This document shows, piece by piece, positions 7,418 through 13,963 of a stretch of 19,004 nucleotides of DNA. Position 1 is the stretch's first letter; each line of letters starts with the position of its first letter. Origin of the DNA: CAZYPH01 sp964649095 (GTDB lineage Bacteria > Bdellovibrionota > UBA1018 > UBA923); contig CAZYPH010000036.1 in NCBI GenBank assembly GCA_964649095.1, forward strand, positions 1 through 19,004, in the 5' to 3' direction. Below the pieces are notes generated by a model. It did not search any database and was not told the origin of the DNA. It saw nothing but the letters and a program-made list of their open reading frames with translations. A program made the position numbers and the translations under genes.

Positions 7418-9103
7418 TTATCGAGGCGCTGTAGAAATAAAGAGATAGTCTTTGTGGTGGTCGATGGCCCACTGCATGGCCCATTCACTGCGAAACAGCA
7501 CCACAGGGCTTTCGTCGCGATCTACCAATACTCGATTGCCTTCACGAATTTCTAAGCCCTTCGCTAAGGCATCGGTTTCGGCTTCATTTAAAAGGGGATA
7601 AAGTCCTGGCTTTCTCAATTCTTCTGGGCAATTTTTTACTACCCACCTAGCCGTGACATACGGCAACTTGTCCATTTTGACCTGAACACTGTATTCGGCT
7701 AGCAAACGAAACTTCAACACTTCAAACTGCAACGCACCCACAGCGCCTAAAACAGGGTCTTTATCGCCCATCCCACGCTGACGATACACTTGGACCACGC
7801 CTTCTTCGGCTAGTTGATCTAAACCCTTTTTTAACTGCTTACGTTTTAACGGATCCAAAATAGTTACGCCCGAAAAGTTTTCAGGACTAAAACGCGGCAC
7901 CCCTAAAAAGCGAAAACGTTCTTTGCCTTCGACAAGAGTGTCGCCAATACGCAACTCGCCCGAGGTGTCGAGTAAACCCACAATGTCGCCTGGATATGCT
8001 TCTTCAATCATCACACGTTCTTGTGCAAAGAAATTGAGTGGTTTGGCTAGTTTGATTTCGCGGTCTGCCTGAACGTGTTGCACAGTCATGCCGCGTTTAA
8101 AATGGCCCGAAACCACGCGCATAAAAACGACGCGGTCGCGATGAGAGGGGTCCATGTTGGCTTGAATTTTAAAAAAGAACGCCGAAAAATTTGGATTCGT
8201 TGGTGCAACGATCTGATTGTTGTCGGCTAAGCGCCCCGTTGGTTTTGGTGCAATTTTAATAAACGATTCTAAAAAACGCTGCACGCCAAAGTTATTCATG
8301 GCACTGCCAAAAAATACTGGGGTTAACTCACCCGCCAATACGCGTTGTAAGTCAAATTGATCACCGGCTAGTTCAAGCAACTCTAGTTCGTTACGAAAGC
8401 TGTCATCGAATTCATCTTCTAAACGCAGTACTTTTTTTGGTGCGATGCGCGATTCTTCGTGCGCGTTACCTTCGTTTTGGAAGAATAGAATTTCTTGTCG
8501 TTCACGGTCATAGACGCCCTTGAAATCGGGGCCCGTTCCAATGGGCCAGGTCATGGGGCAAGACCTGATGCCCAAAACCTTTTCAATCTCGTCCAACAGA
8601 TTCATAGGGTCTTGGCACGGTCTGTCGAGTTTGTTGATAAACGTAAAAATTGGAATGCCGCGCATGCGGCAGACTTCAAATAGTTTTCGAGTTTGTGGCT
8701 CTACGCCTTTTGCCGCGTCGATCAACATTACTGCGGCATCTACTGCGGTCAGTGTGCGGTAGGTGTCTTCCGAAAAGTCTTTGTGGCCTGGGGTGTCTAG
8801 TAGATTGATTTGGGCGCCCTGGTATTCGAATTGCAGCACACTGGTTGAAATGGAGATACCGCGTTGTTTTTCAATTTCCATCCAATCCGATGTCGTATTG
8901 CGTGTTTTCGCTTTTGCTTTTACGGCCCCCGCCAAGTGGATGGCTCCGCCATATAATAACAGCTTTTCGGTCAATGTTGTTTTGCCGGCATCGGGATGCG
9001 AGATAATGGCAAACGTACGGCGTCTATCCACTTCTTTCTGCAGAACGTTTAAATTGGATGGAGTGTTGTTGATCGAGTTCTCTGGAGTTGATTGAATATT
9101 CAT
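7418..9103 (-). CDS. prfC: Peptide chain release factor 3
   Basis: A translational GTPase that removes RF1/RF2 from the ribosome after peptide release. The 561-residue protein matches RF3 throughout. G1 is ISHPDAGKTT (34-43), switch I EKQRGISISTSV (78-89), G3 LLDTPGHKDFSEDTYRTLTA (101-120) and G4 NKLD (157-160). RF3 also shows the later motifs MTWPIG, FFGSAMNNFGV, FKIQANMDPSHRDRVVFMRV and EEAYPGDIVGL, with the domain III end GAVGALQFEV. It is about 30 residues longer than E. coli RF3 at the N-terminus, in a Ser/Asn-rich extension. The start ATG at 9103 lacks a Shine-Dalgarno site, but no other start precedes the G1 loop. It is followed 25 bases later by the membrane protein gene. It is divergent from the CheX-like gene across a 173-base spacer. 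Confidence 0.97.
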   Translation of the reverse strand: MNIQSTPENSINNTPSNLNVLQKEVDRRRTFAIISHPDAGKTTLTEKLLLYGGAIHLAGAVKAKAKTRNTTSDWMEIEKQRGISISTSVLQFEYQGAQINLLDTPGHKDFSEDTYRTLTAVDAAVMLIDAAKGVEPQTRKLFEVCRMRGIPIFTFINKLDRPCQDPMNLLDEIEKVLGIRSCPMTWPIGTGPDFKGVYDRERQEILFFQNEGNAHEESRIAPKKVLRLEDEFDDSFRNELELLELAGDQFDLQRVLAGELTPVFFGSAMNNFGVQRFLESFIKIAPKPTGRLADNNQIVAPTNPNFSAFFFKIQANMDPSHRDRVVFMRVVSGHFKRGMTVQHVQADREIKLAKPLNFFAQERVMIEEAYPGDIVGLLDTSGELRIGDTLVEGKERFRFLGVPRFSPENFSGVTILDPLKRKQLKKGLDQLAEEGVVQVYRQRGMGDKDPVLGAVGALQFEVLKFRLLAEYSVQVKMDKLPYVTARWVVKNCPEELRKPGLYPLLNEAETDALAKGLEIREGNRVLVDRDESPVVLFRSEWAMQWAIDHHKDYLFISTAPR

Positions 9104-9190
9104 AAATAAAAACTATTTAATTTTTGAGGCGAAAATTTAACAAATGGGGTTAATTTTTCCTATCAGATCTTTGATTAAACATCACCCCCT

Positions 9191-9218
9191 TTGACGGATT
9201 CTTAGACTATGTAACAAT
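9191..9218 (+). promoter_or_regulatory. Possible promoter of the CheX-CheY operon
   Basis: In the 173-base divergent spacer, TTGACG (9191-9196), a 16-base gap and AACAAT (9213-9218) form the best sigma-70-like pair on the plus strand, giving a leader of about 55-60 nt. No convincing sigma-28 or sigma-54 site was found there. The remainder of the spacer holds nothing recognisable. Confidence 0.3.
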
Positions 9219-9282
9219 TATTCGAGGCCATTTGTTTTATTTTTATGCCCCAGTACTTTGAACGATATATTAGGGAATGTAT

Positions 9283-10203
9283 ATGCAACAAGCCGCCGCA
9301 GAAAATGCTGCAACCAACAGTAACCCCGTACGTAAGTTTAGTTTTTTAATCTACTCGGATGAAGCCGAAGTCTCGGCTAGTCATCAATCGACTTTGCTCG
9401 AAAAGTTTGTCAATTCTGCCTTGGTTTTCGCCAAACAAGAGTCAGAGTTGTTGCAAAAAATGACAAACCAACGATTTGATTTGGTTATTTTTGACCTGCG
9501 CAAGGCCGCTTGTGAGCCCGTGTTGCATCTCAAAATTATTGATCAATTACCTGCCGAGGCTAGGCCGGCCCATGTGTTTTGTATTTCGGATAAACACTTG
9601 CCAGAACTTTGCGGCAAGACGGTGGGCACGGTAACGTACTTGGCTCCAACTCTGTCAAAAACAGAATTTTTAGATTACGCCAACAAAACCGTGAATGGCA
9701 TCCTGAAAAATAAAGTAGCAGTCGGAAACAAAGTCGACGTGCATTTTATAAATCCGTTTATTCAAGGCTCGACCGAGGTACTTGAAAAACTTTGTGGCAT
9801 CAAGGCTACTCGAGAGAAGGTATTTGTTCGCGCTGATGATCAGATTAGTGGCGACGTCTCTGCCTTAGTAGCTATGAACAGCGACGATTTAAGTGGAAGC
9901 ATGGCGATCGCATTTGAAGAGAGTACTTTTTTGGGCTGTGTGTCGGGAATGCTTGGTGAGACGTTTACCGAAGTGAATCAAGAAATTGCTGACGCTGCAG
10001 GAGAGATTTGTAATCAGATTTTTGGAATCGCTAAACGTCAATTGAACGAGAAGGGCCATTCGATAAAACCAGCGATTCCGACGGTAGTACTCGGAAAAAA
10101 ACACTCGATCAAACATATGATACCGGGTGTTTGTTTGGCTGTGCGCTTCAGTACACCGGCAGGCAATTTTACTATTGAGGCTGTCGTATCCTCAAATAAA
10201 TAA
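9283..10203 (+). CDS. Degenerate receiver domain fused to CheX-type phosphatase
   Basis: Probably a chemotaxis phosphatase acting on phosphorylated CheY. The C-terminal half (about residues 155-306 from this start) is a CheX/CheC-like domain. It has HFINPFIQGSTEVLEKLCGI, the strand SGSMAIAFEESTFLGCVSGMLG and the helix EVNQEIADAAGEICNQIFG, whose E-x-x-N pair (Glu241, Asn244) matches the catalytic residues of CheX. The N-terminal part (about 16-140) has the strand-helix order of a receiver domain, with FLIYSDEAE and FDLVIFDLR. However, the expected Lys after the last strands is replaced (TYLAPT), so phosphorylation is doubtful. I chose ATG 9283 because AGGGA lies 6 bases before it; ATG 9277 directly abuts that site. 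cheY follows 37 bases later, clearly the same operon and a likely substrate. Confidence 0.8.
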   Translation: MQQAAAENAATNSNPVRKFSFLIYSDEAEVSASHQSTLLEKFVNSALVFAKQESELLQKMTNQRFDLVIFDLRKAACEPVLHLKIIDQLPAEARPAHVFCISDKHLPELCGKTVGTVTYLAPTLSKTEFLDYANKTVNGILKNKVAVGNKVDVHFINPFIQGSTEVLEKLCGIKATREKVFVRADDQISGDVSALVAMNSDDLSGSMAIAFEESTFLGCVSGMLGETFTEVNQEIADAAGEICNQIFGIAKRQLNEKGHSIKPAIPTVVLGKKHSIKHMIPGVCLAVRFSTPAGNFTIEAVVSSNK

Positions 10204-10240
10204 ACTTAAACTATTTACATGAAAATTCACGGAGGAAATC

Positions 10241-10645
10241 ATGTTTGCACCAACCACAAAAATTCTAGTAGTCGACGATATGATGACCATGCGTAAGTTG
10301 GTCTCGAAGAGCTTAAAAGAGCTTGGTTTTACTGATATTACAGAAGCCAACGACGGTATTCAGGCTTGGGAGAAACTCTCTAAAAGCCAACCACCGTTTG
10401 GAATGATTGTTTCTGATTGGAATATGCCTAATTGTACTGGGTTAGATCTTTTAAAAAGATGTCGGGGCGATTCTGTTTATAAAAACGTACCATTCTTGTT
10501 AGTAACAGCCGAGGCCGAAGCGAGTCAGATCATTGATGCGAAACAGGCTGGGGTGTCTAGTTACATTATCAAACCGTTTACGAGCCAGGCCATTGGCGAA
10601 AAAATTAAATTAGTTTACGAATCGTTGATGAAAAAGGCTGCTTAG
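10241..10645 (+). CDS. cheY: CheY-type single-domain response regulator
   Basis: A stand-alone receiver of 134 residues, expected to bind the flagellar motor switch when phosphorylated by CheA. All phosphorylation residues are present: Asp12 and Asp13 (VVDDMMTMRK), the phosphoacceptor Asp59 (IVSDWNMP), Thr89 (LLVTAEA), aromatic Tyr108 and Lys111 (YIIKPF). The SDWNMP.GLDLL pattern and the MRK element after the acid pair are those of motor-type CheY rather than of a DNA-binding regulator. A perfect GGAGGA lies 4 bases before the ATG, the strongest ribosome site in this stretch. It follows the CheX-like fusion by 37 bases, so kinase output and its erasure are likely made together. An RNA hairpin lies just after the stop, before the binding-protein gene. 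Confidence 0.95.
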   Translation: MFAPTTKILVVDDMMTMRKLVSKSLKELGFTDITEANDGIQAWEKLSKSQPPFGMIVSDWNMPNCTGLDLLKRCRGDSVYKNVPFLLVTAEAEASQIIDAKQAGVSSYIIKPFTSQAIGEKIKLVYESLMKKAA

Positions 10646-10671
10646 CGCTACCCAATCTTCTGTGAAAATGT

Positions 10672-10716
10672 TAGGTCCTCCTGCGTTTGTTGATCAACCT
10701 CAATGCAGGAGACCTA
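10672..10716 (+). promoter_or_regulatory. Hairpin covering the RBS of the binding-protein gene
   Basis: Arm 10672-10684 (TAGGTCCTCCTGC) pairs with 10705-10716 (GCAGGAGACCTA) over 12 bp with a single bulged C. The 20-base loop contains the palindrome GTTGATCAAC. The downstream arm includes the GGAG Shine-Dalgarno site (10708-10711) for the ATG at 10720, and the upstream arm supplies the matching CTCC. No U-tract follows, so this is less likely to be a terminator than a structure that hides the ribosome site. Confidence 0.6.
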
Positions 10717-10719
10717 CAC

Positions 10720-12042
10720 ATGAAAGTCCGAAAGTTAACGCNNNNNNNNNNGCAGTTATTTCTTTTTACCCTACCCATTCTTTTATCGTTATTGCTGACG
10801 GTTTCGTGTCTTAAGGGCTCAGGGCGCGTCGAACATCTTACGTTAGGTTTTGTTTACCCATTGACTGGTCTCGATGCCGACTTTGGGGTTAATGGCCGGG
10901 CAGGATCTGAAATCGCAATCGCAGAATTTAATGAAACCATTCGCCAGTGCCTGCAACCTTCTAGTTATGCCGAAGTGGCACGTAATGCTCAATTTCGTAT
11001 TGGCCGTTTACGATGCCAGTTGGCTCAAACCTATCGAACGATTTTACAAGGCGGCATTCGTGCACGATTTTATGACGACCGCGGTCAGGGCACTGAGAGC
11101 GCCTCGGTAGTCACGCGTTTGGCGGACTATGATCAGGTTTTAGCAATTGTTGGTGGGTCGACAAGCACACTGGCTTTGGCAGCGAGTCGCGTGGCGCAAA
11201 GACGGCGTGTGGCGTTTGTAAGTCCGTCGGCGACAAATCCGCATGTCACTTCAGTAGGTGATTTTGTTTTTCGTACCTGTTTTACCGATAGTTTTCAGGG
11301 TTTGCAGTTGGCGCGTTATGTAGTCCGTCGTTTTCCAAATGCCCCTAAAATTGCCATTTTGGAAAACCGTGGGAGTGCTTATTCAACAGGCTTGGCCGAC
11401 CGTTTGGTTGAGGTGATCCGCGAGTTATCACCTCAAGCTGTGATCGAACGTGAGGGCTATCAGGCCGGGGACACCCACTTTTCGGCACAATTGAGTTCAA
11501 TTACTCGAGTGGCTCCAGACGTTTTTTTTCTCCCTGTAAATTACGGTGATGCCGCTCTGATCTTGCGGGAGTTCCGTGCCCTTCGCCCAGATCAGCATCC
11601 TTTGTTGTTAGGTGGTGATGCTTGGTCGTCACCCGTGTTGTACACCAACGATGACGATGCTGCTGTCGGTGGAATCTTGGCTTCGGCAGCCCCTCGCGAG
11701 GTATTGTTGCGGAACCCGAATGCTAGGCAATTTGTACAAGGGGCGCAGGCTCGCCATCATGTTTTAACAGAGTCGATGGCGCTATCGTATGACGCGACAT
11801 CGGTCGTGTTAGATGCAATCGTGCGCGCGGCAGAACAGCTAGCACCAACGTCATTTCATGCAACCCAGCCATTGTTGTTGAGTGCCTTTCGTGAGCATAT
11901 TGCACAGGCGTTGCGTCAAACCCGCAACTTTCCTGGTGCAACTGGTGGGATAACCATTAACAGCCATCGCGACGCTGAAAAACCCATGTATTTGATGCGT
12001 GTAGAAGCCAATCAGTTTGTTTTAGATTCGGCTATGGAGTAG
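10720..12042 (+). CDS. LivK-like periplasmic binding lipoprotein
   Basis: A ligand-binding protein of the branched-chain amino acid receptor type (periplasmic binding protein type I fold). The signal segment ends in LTVSC, an acceptable lipobox with Cys30. Ten N fall inside this segment (10742-10751); the frame is kept if the gap is exactly 10 bases. The family hallmarks are LTLGFVYPLTGLDADFGVNGRAGSEIAIAEFNE, YDDRG, AIVGGSTSTLALAASRVAQRRRVAFVSPSATNP, IAILENRGSAYSTGLADRL, APDVFFLPVNYGDAALILREFR and LLLGGDAW. Compared with LivK there is an insert after the first helix (QCLQPSSYAEVARNAQ...LRCQLAQ) with two Cys that could form a disulfide. The open frame begins upstream at TTG 10687, but the ATG at 10720 has GGAG 8 bases before it. 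No permease or ATPase genes adjoin, so it is an orphan. It may feed a distant transporter or a chemoreceptor. Confidence 0.85.
   Translation: MKVRKLTXXXXQLFLFTLPILLSLLLTVSCLKGSGRVEHLTLGFVYPLTGLDADFGVNGRAGSEIAIAEFNETIRQCLQPSSYAEVARNAQFRIGRLRCQLAQTYRTILQGGIRARFYDDRGQGTESASVVTRLADYDQVLAIVGGSTSTLALAASRVAQRRRVAFVSPSATNPHVTSVGDFVFRTCFTDSFQGLQLARYVVRRFPNAPKIAILENRGSAYSTGLADRLVEVIRELSPQAVIEREGYQAGDTHFSAQLSSITRVAPDVFFLPVNYGDAALILREFRALRPDQHPLLLGGDAWSSPVLYTNDDDAAVGGILASAAPREVLLRNPNARQFVQGAQARHHVLTESMALSYDATSVVLDAIVRAAEQLAPTSFHATQPLLLSAFREHIAQALRQTRNFPGATGGITINSHRDAEKPMYLMRVEANQFVLDSAME
10742..10751. other. Assembly gap (10 N)
   Basis: Ten undetermined bases within the signal-sequence codons of the binding lipoprotein. 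The open frame reads through if the true length is 10 or differs by a multiple of three; otherwise the real start or frame may differ. Confidence 1.
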
Positions 12043-12047
12043 TCGAT

Positions 12048-13214
12048 CTAGAACGAATACCCAAGCGTCGCGTTACCTAAAAACGACCATCGGTTAAGAC
12101 CAGCCGTATCAGTCTGCTGGTGGTCGTGGGTAAGGCGCACACCGGCTTCGACTAACCAACCCGAGCCACGTACTAAACGCTGCGAAAGCGTAATGCCAGA
12201 CTCTTCGAAGAAACCTTTTAGAGCGCCGTTAGAAGCACGTTGAGGATAGAAGCGCCCACCCAAATCCCACACTAGTGCCGTACGTTTTTTAAAGATTGAA
12301 AAGCTCAATAAAGATAGATCTATTCGAAGGTGAGCAAATGGAGTGTAAAGGCCTAAAATTTCTACCTCGTCCGCACCAATGCGGCGGAAGTAGTACTTAT
12401 TTTCAAATCCACCACCGAGATGCAGCGTAGAAAATCGCCATGTGGATTGGTCTAAAGCGCCCGTCGAAAAGGGCAGCCAGTGCGCACCCGTCAAACCACC
12501 GAACGCGAACGTGGGCCGTATAACAAATCTTCCAGACGCGGGTTTTTGCAGCGTTGTGTGTGAGCCATATCCAACGACGTTAAAGCCGATCTTTGAATTA
12601 TAGTTGCCTTCGTACTCGAGGCGTCCACGTGTGTGCCACTTGGATTGCGAGATCGTCTCGGTCGTGACACCAGGCTCGGTATCTCGAAAATACAACAACC
12701 CACCACCTAACGAAAAAAACGCGCTGTTATACCATTTAGACTTATCAGTAAATCGCACCACTTCAGTGGGGCGATCATTTATTGGTTGAGCTGTTGGTTG
12801 CGGTGCCGCAACTGTTTTTTCTATTGTAGGATTTATATTAATTTTTTTAGATATATCAGAAGGTAGATATTTAGGAATTTTTACTACTGTCCCCGGCGCC
12901 AAGTAGTTTCCAAATTTTTTAATTTTATTAAGGCGGTTAGTGACATCAACAAAATTGCCTTTACCCCATAACGGGCCAAGATAGTAACGTTGCAGAATGG
13001 CTCCCAACGTTTCGCGACGTTTTACTGTGTGCAAAAAATAAGGTGGGGCCGCACCATCTGATTCTTGTGCGAAACTTATTTTTGCGCCGCTAGATACAAT
13101 TAACAATATCAGGACCGCGCAGGTCATATTTAAACGGCGTTTAGTCGGAAGCTTGCAGGTAGAATACGTATCAATGGTGTCCACTCTATTGATGATACTG
13201 AGTTTTAAAAGCAC
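12048..13214 (-). CDS. LysM-domain protein with outer-membrane barrel-like C-terminus
   Basis: An exported cell-envelope protein of unknown function. A signal sequence (KRRLNMTCAVLILLIVSSGA...SFAQ, about residues 25-50) is followed by a LysM-like peptidoglycan-binding module (60-114: FLHTVKRRETLGAILQRYY ... NRLNKIKKFGNYLAPGTVVKIP). After a linker rich in Pro/Thr (about 115-160), the C-terminal 220 residues alternate aromatic and polar residues (FSLGGGLLYF, YNSKIGFNVVGYGSHTTL, AHLRIDLSLLSF) and end in LGYSF, with the terminal Phe common to outer-membrane beta-barrels. This suggests a barrel tethered to the wall by its own LysM. The start is unsure: GTG 13214, GTG 13184 or ATG 13127, none with a ribosome site. 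It is convergent with the binding-protein gene (5 bases apart) and divergent from the next gene. The linker codons are AT-rich. Confidence 0.72.
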   Translation of the reverse strand: MLLKLSIINRVDTIDTYSTCKLPTKRRLNMTCAVLILLIVSSGAKISFAQESDGAAPPYFLHTVKRRETLGAILQRYYLGPLWGKGNFVDVTNRLNKIKKFGNYLAPGTVVKIPKYLPSDISKKININPTIEKTVAAPQPTAQPINDRPTEVVRFTDKSKWYNSAFFSLGGGLLYFRDTEPGVTTETISQSKWHTRGRLEYEGNYNSKIGFNVVGYGSHTTLQKPASGRFVIRPTFAFGGLTGAHWLPFSTGALDQSTWRFSTLHLGGGFENKYYFRRIGADEVEILGLYTPFAHLRIDLSLLSFSIFKKRTALVWDLGGRFYPQRASNGALKGFFEESGITLSQRLVRGSGWLVEAGVRLTHDHQQTDTAGLNRWSFLGNATLGYSF

Positions 13215-13252
13215 GGAAAGGCGTGGTGCGTTATGTATATTTATCTTAGACC

Positions 13253-13281
13253 TTCACGTATCCAGATTATTTTTGTAAACT
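13253..13281 (+). promoter_or_regulatory. Possible promoter of the small ORF and HiPIP genes
   Basis: TTCACG (13253-13258), a 17-base spacer and TAAACT (13276-13281) lie so that the predicted transcript start falls on the ATG at 13288. The boxes match the consensus at 4 of 6 positions each, so this is tentative. Confidence 0.3.
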
Positions 13282-13287
13282 CTAGGT

Positions 13288-13572
13288 ATGATTACGCGAG
13301 AGCAAAAATTAGAATTAATGCGACGCGCGTTAGGGTTGCGTCACAAAATTAAAGTCCACAACAGCATGCCTCAGCCGGATACACATGATGCGATGGTGGT
13401 TTTTAGTTTAGCTCTGTGGGAATTAGAAGATGAGCTCAATGCGATTGAAGAGATTTTGCGCGATAATCGTGCACAGTGTGTTGCGGATAAAAAGAAGACG
13501 TTATTAGAACATGGTCCGCATTCCAAACAAAAGGTGGAGAAAAAAAATGAATCAGAAAAACAAAAAAAATGA
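13288..13572 (+). CDS. Small charged protein of unknown function
   Basis: A 94-residue soluble protein that I do not recognise. It has no signal peptide. A helical core (about residues 1-65: REQKLELMRRALGLRHKIKVH, then VVFSLALWELEDELNAIEEILRDNRAQ) looks like a helical hairpin. The last 25 residues are almost all charged or polar (Lys/Glu). It overlaps the start of the HiPIP gene by 26 bases in a different frame, which points to translational coupling and a shared transcript. Two A8 tracts lie in the overlap (13540-13547 and 13562-13569). The start ATG has only AGG three bases ahead of it. The link to HiPIP is positional only. Confidence 0.65.
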   Translation: MITREQKLELMRRALGLRHKIKVHNSMPQPDTHDAMVVFSLALWELEDELNAIEEILRDNRAQCVADKKKTLLEHGPHSKQKVEKKNESEKQKK

Positions 13573-13936
13573 TGTAGTACCCGCTCAAGTCGACACCGCG
13601 GCGCGTCGTCAATTTTTCAAGAAGGTAGCATTGGGTCTAGGTTCCATGGCGTTGTTTTCAAAATGGTCACCTTTAGTGTCAAAAACAGCTTTTGCTGCAG
13701 AGACGTTGTCAGAGTCCGATCCTCTAGCCGTGTCATTGGGTTATGTTGCCAACGCGACTAAAACAGACGTAAAAAAATTCCCAAAAAGAGCCTCAGCCGA
13801 CGGTAAGACACAATTTTGTGACAACTGCATGTTTTATCAAAAGACCGATGCAAAACAGGGTGGCTGTCAGATATTCCAAAATAAACTAGTGGCTGCAAAA
13901 GGCTGGTGTAATTCTTGGGCCAAAAAAGTTGGGTAA
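13547..13936 (+). CDS. High-potential iron-sulfur protein (HiPIP), Tat-exported
   Basis: A periplasmic [4Fe-4S] electron carrier. The mature part shows the HiPIP cluster pattern with four Cys at 91, 94, 107 and 121: QFCDNCMFYQ, GGCQIFQNK and KGWCNSWAKK, including the usual GWC-x-x-W end. The N-terminus has a twin-arginine signal (RRQFFKKVALGLGSMALF, from residue 20), as expected for a protein folded around its cluster before export, with likely cleavage near AFAAE. The reading frame is open back to 13511, but the ATG at 13547 is preceded by GGTGGAG 7 bases upstream. The start lies inside the preceding small gene. Partners may be a bc1 complex, a terminal oxidase or a periplasmic reductase; none is present in the window. 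Confidence 0.93.
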   Translation: MNQKNKKNDVVPAQVDTAARRQFFKKVALGLGSMALFSKWSPLVSKTAFAAETLSESDPLAVSLGYVANATKTDVKKFPKRASADGKTQFCDNCMFYQKTDAKQGGCQIFQNKLVAAKGWCNSWAKKVG

Positions 13937-13963
13937 AACGGCTCTCGGCGCCTAAAGTTCTTT

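Noticed and set aside
7393..7488. N-terminal extension of the membrane protein overlapping prfC
   Set aside because: The added 32 residues are not membrane-like and overlap prfC by 71 bases. ATG 7392 has a good ribosome site and a signal-anchor start.
8763..9095. 110-residue open frame opposite prfC
   Set aside because: It mirrors the conserved GTPase region of prfC and has no features of its own.
9242..9268. Sigma-28 promoter for the CheX-CheY operon
   Set aside because: AACGATAT resembles the -10 box, but no TAAA-type -35 box lies at the required 11-base spacing.
10687..10719. TTG start for the binding lipoprotein
   Set aside because: It lies in the loop of the hairpin with no ribosome site; ATG 10720 has one and gives a standard lipoprotein signal.
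13511..13546. Upstream ATG for the HiPIP gene
   Set aside because: It lacks a ribosome site, while ATG 13547 has GGTGGAG at proper spacing and gives a normal Tat signal length.
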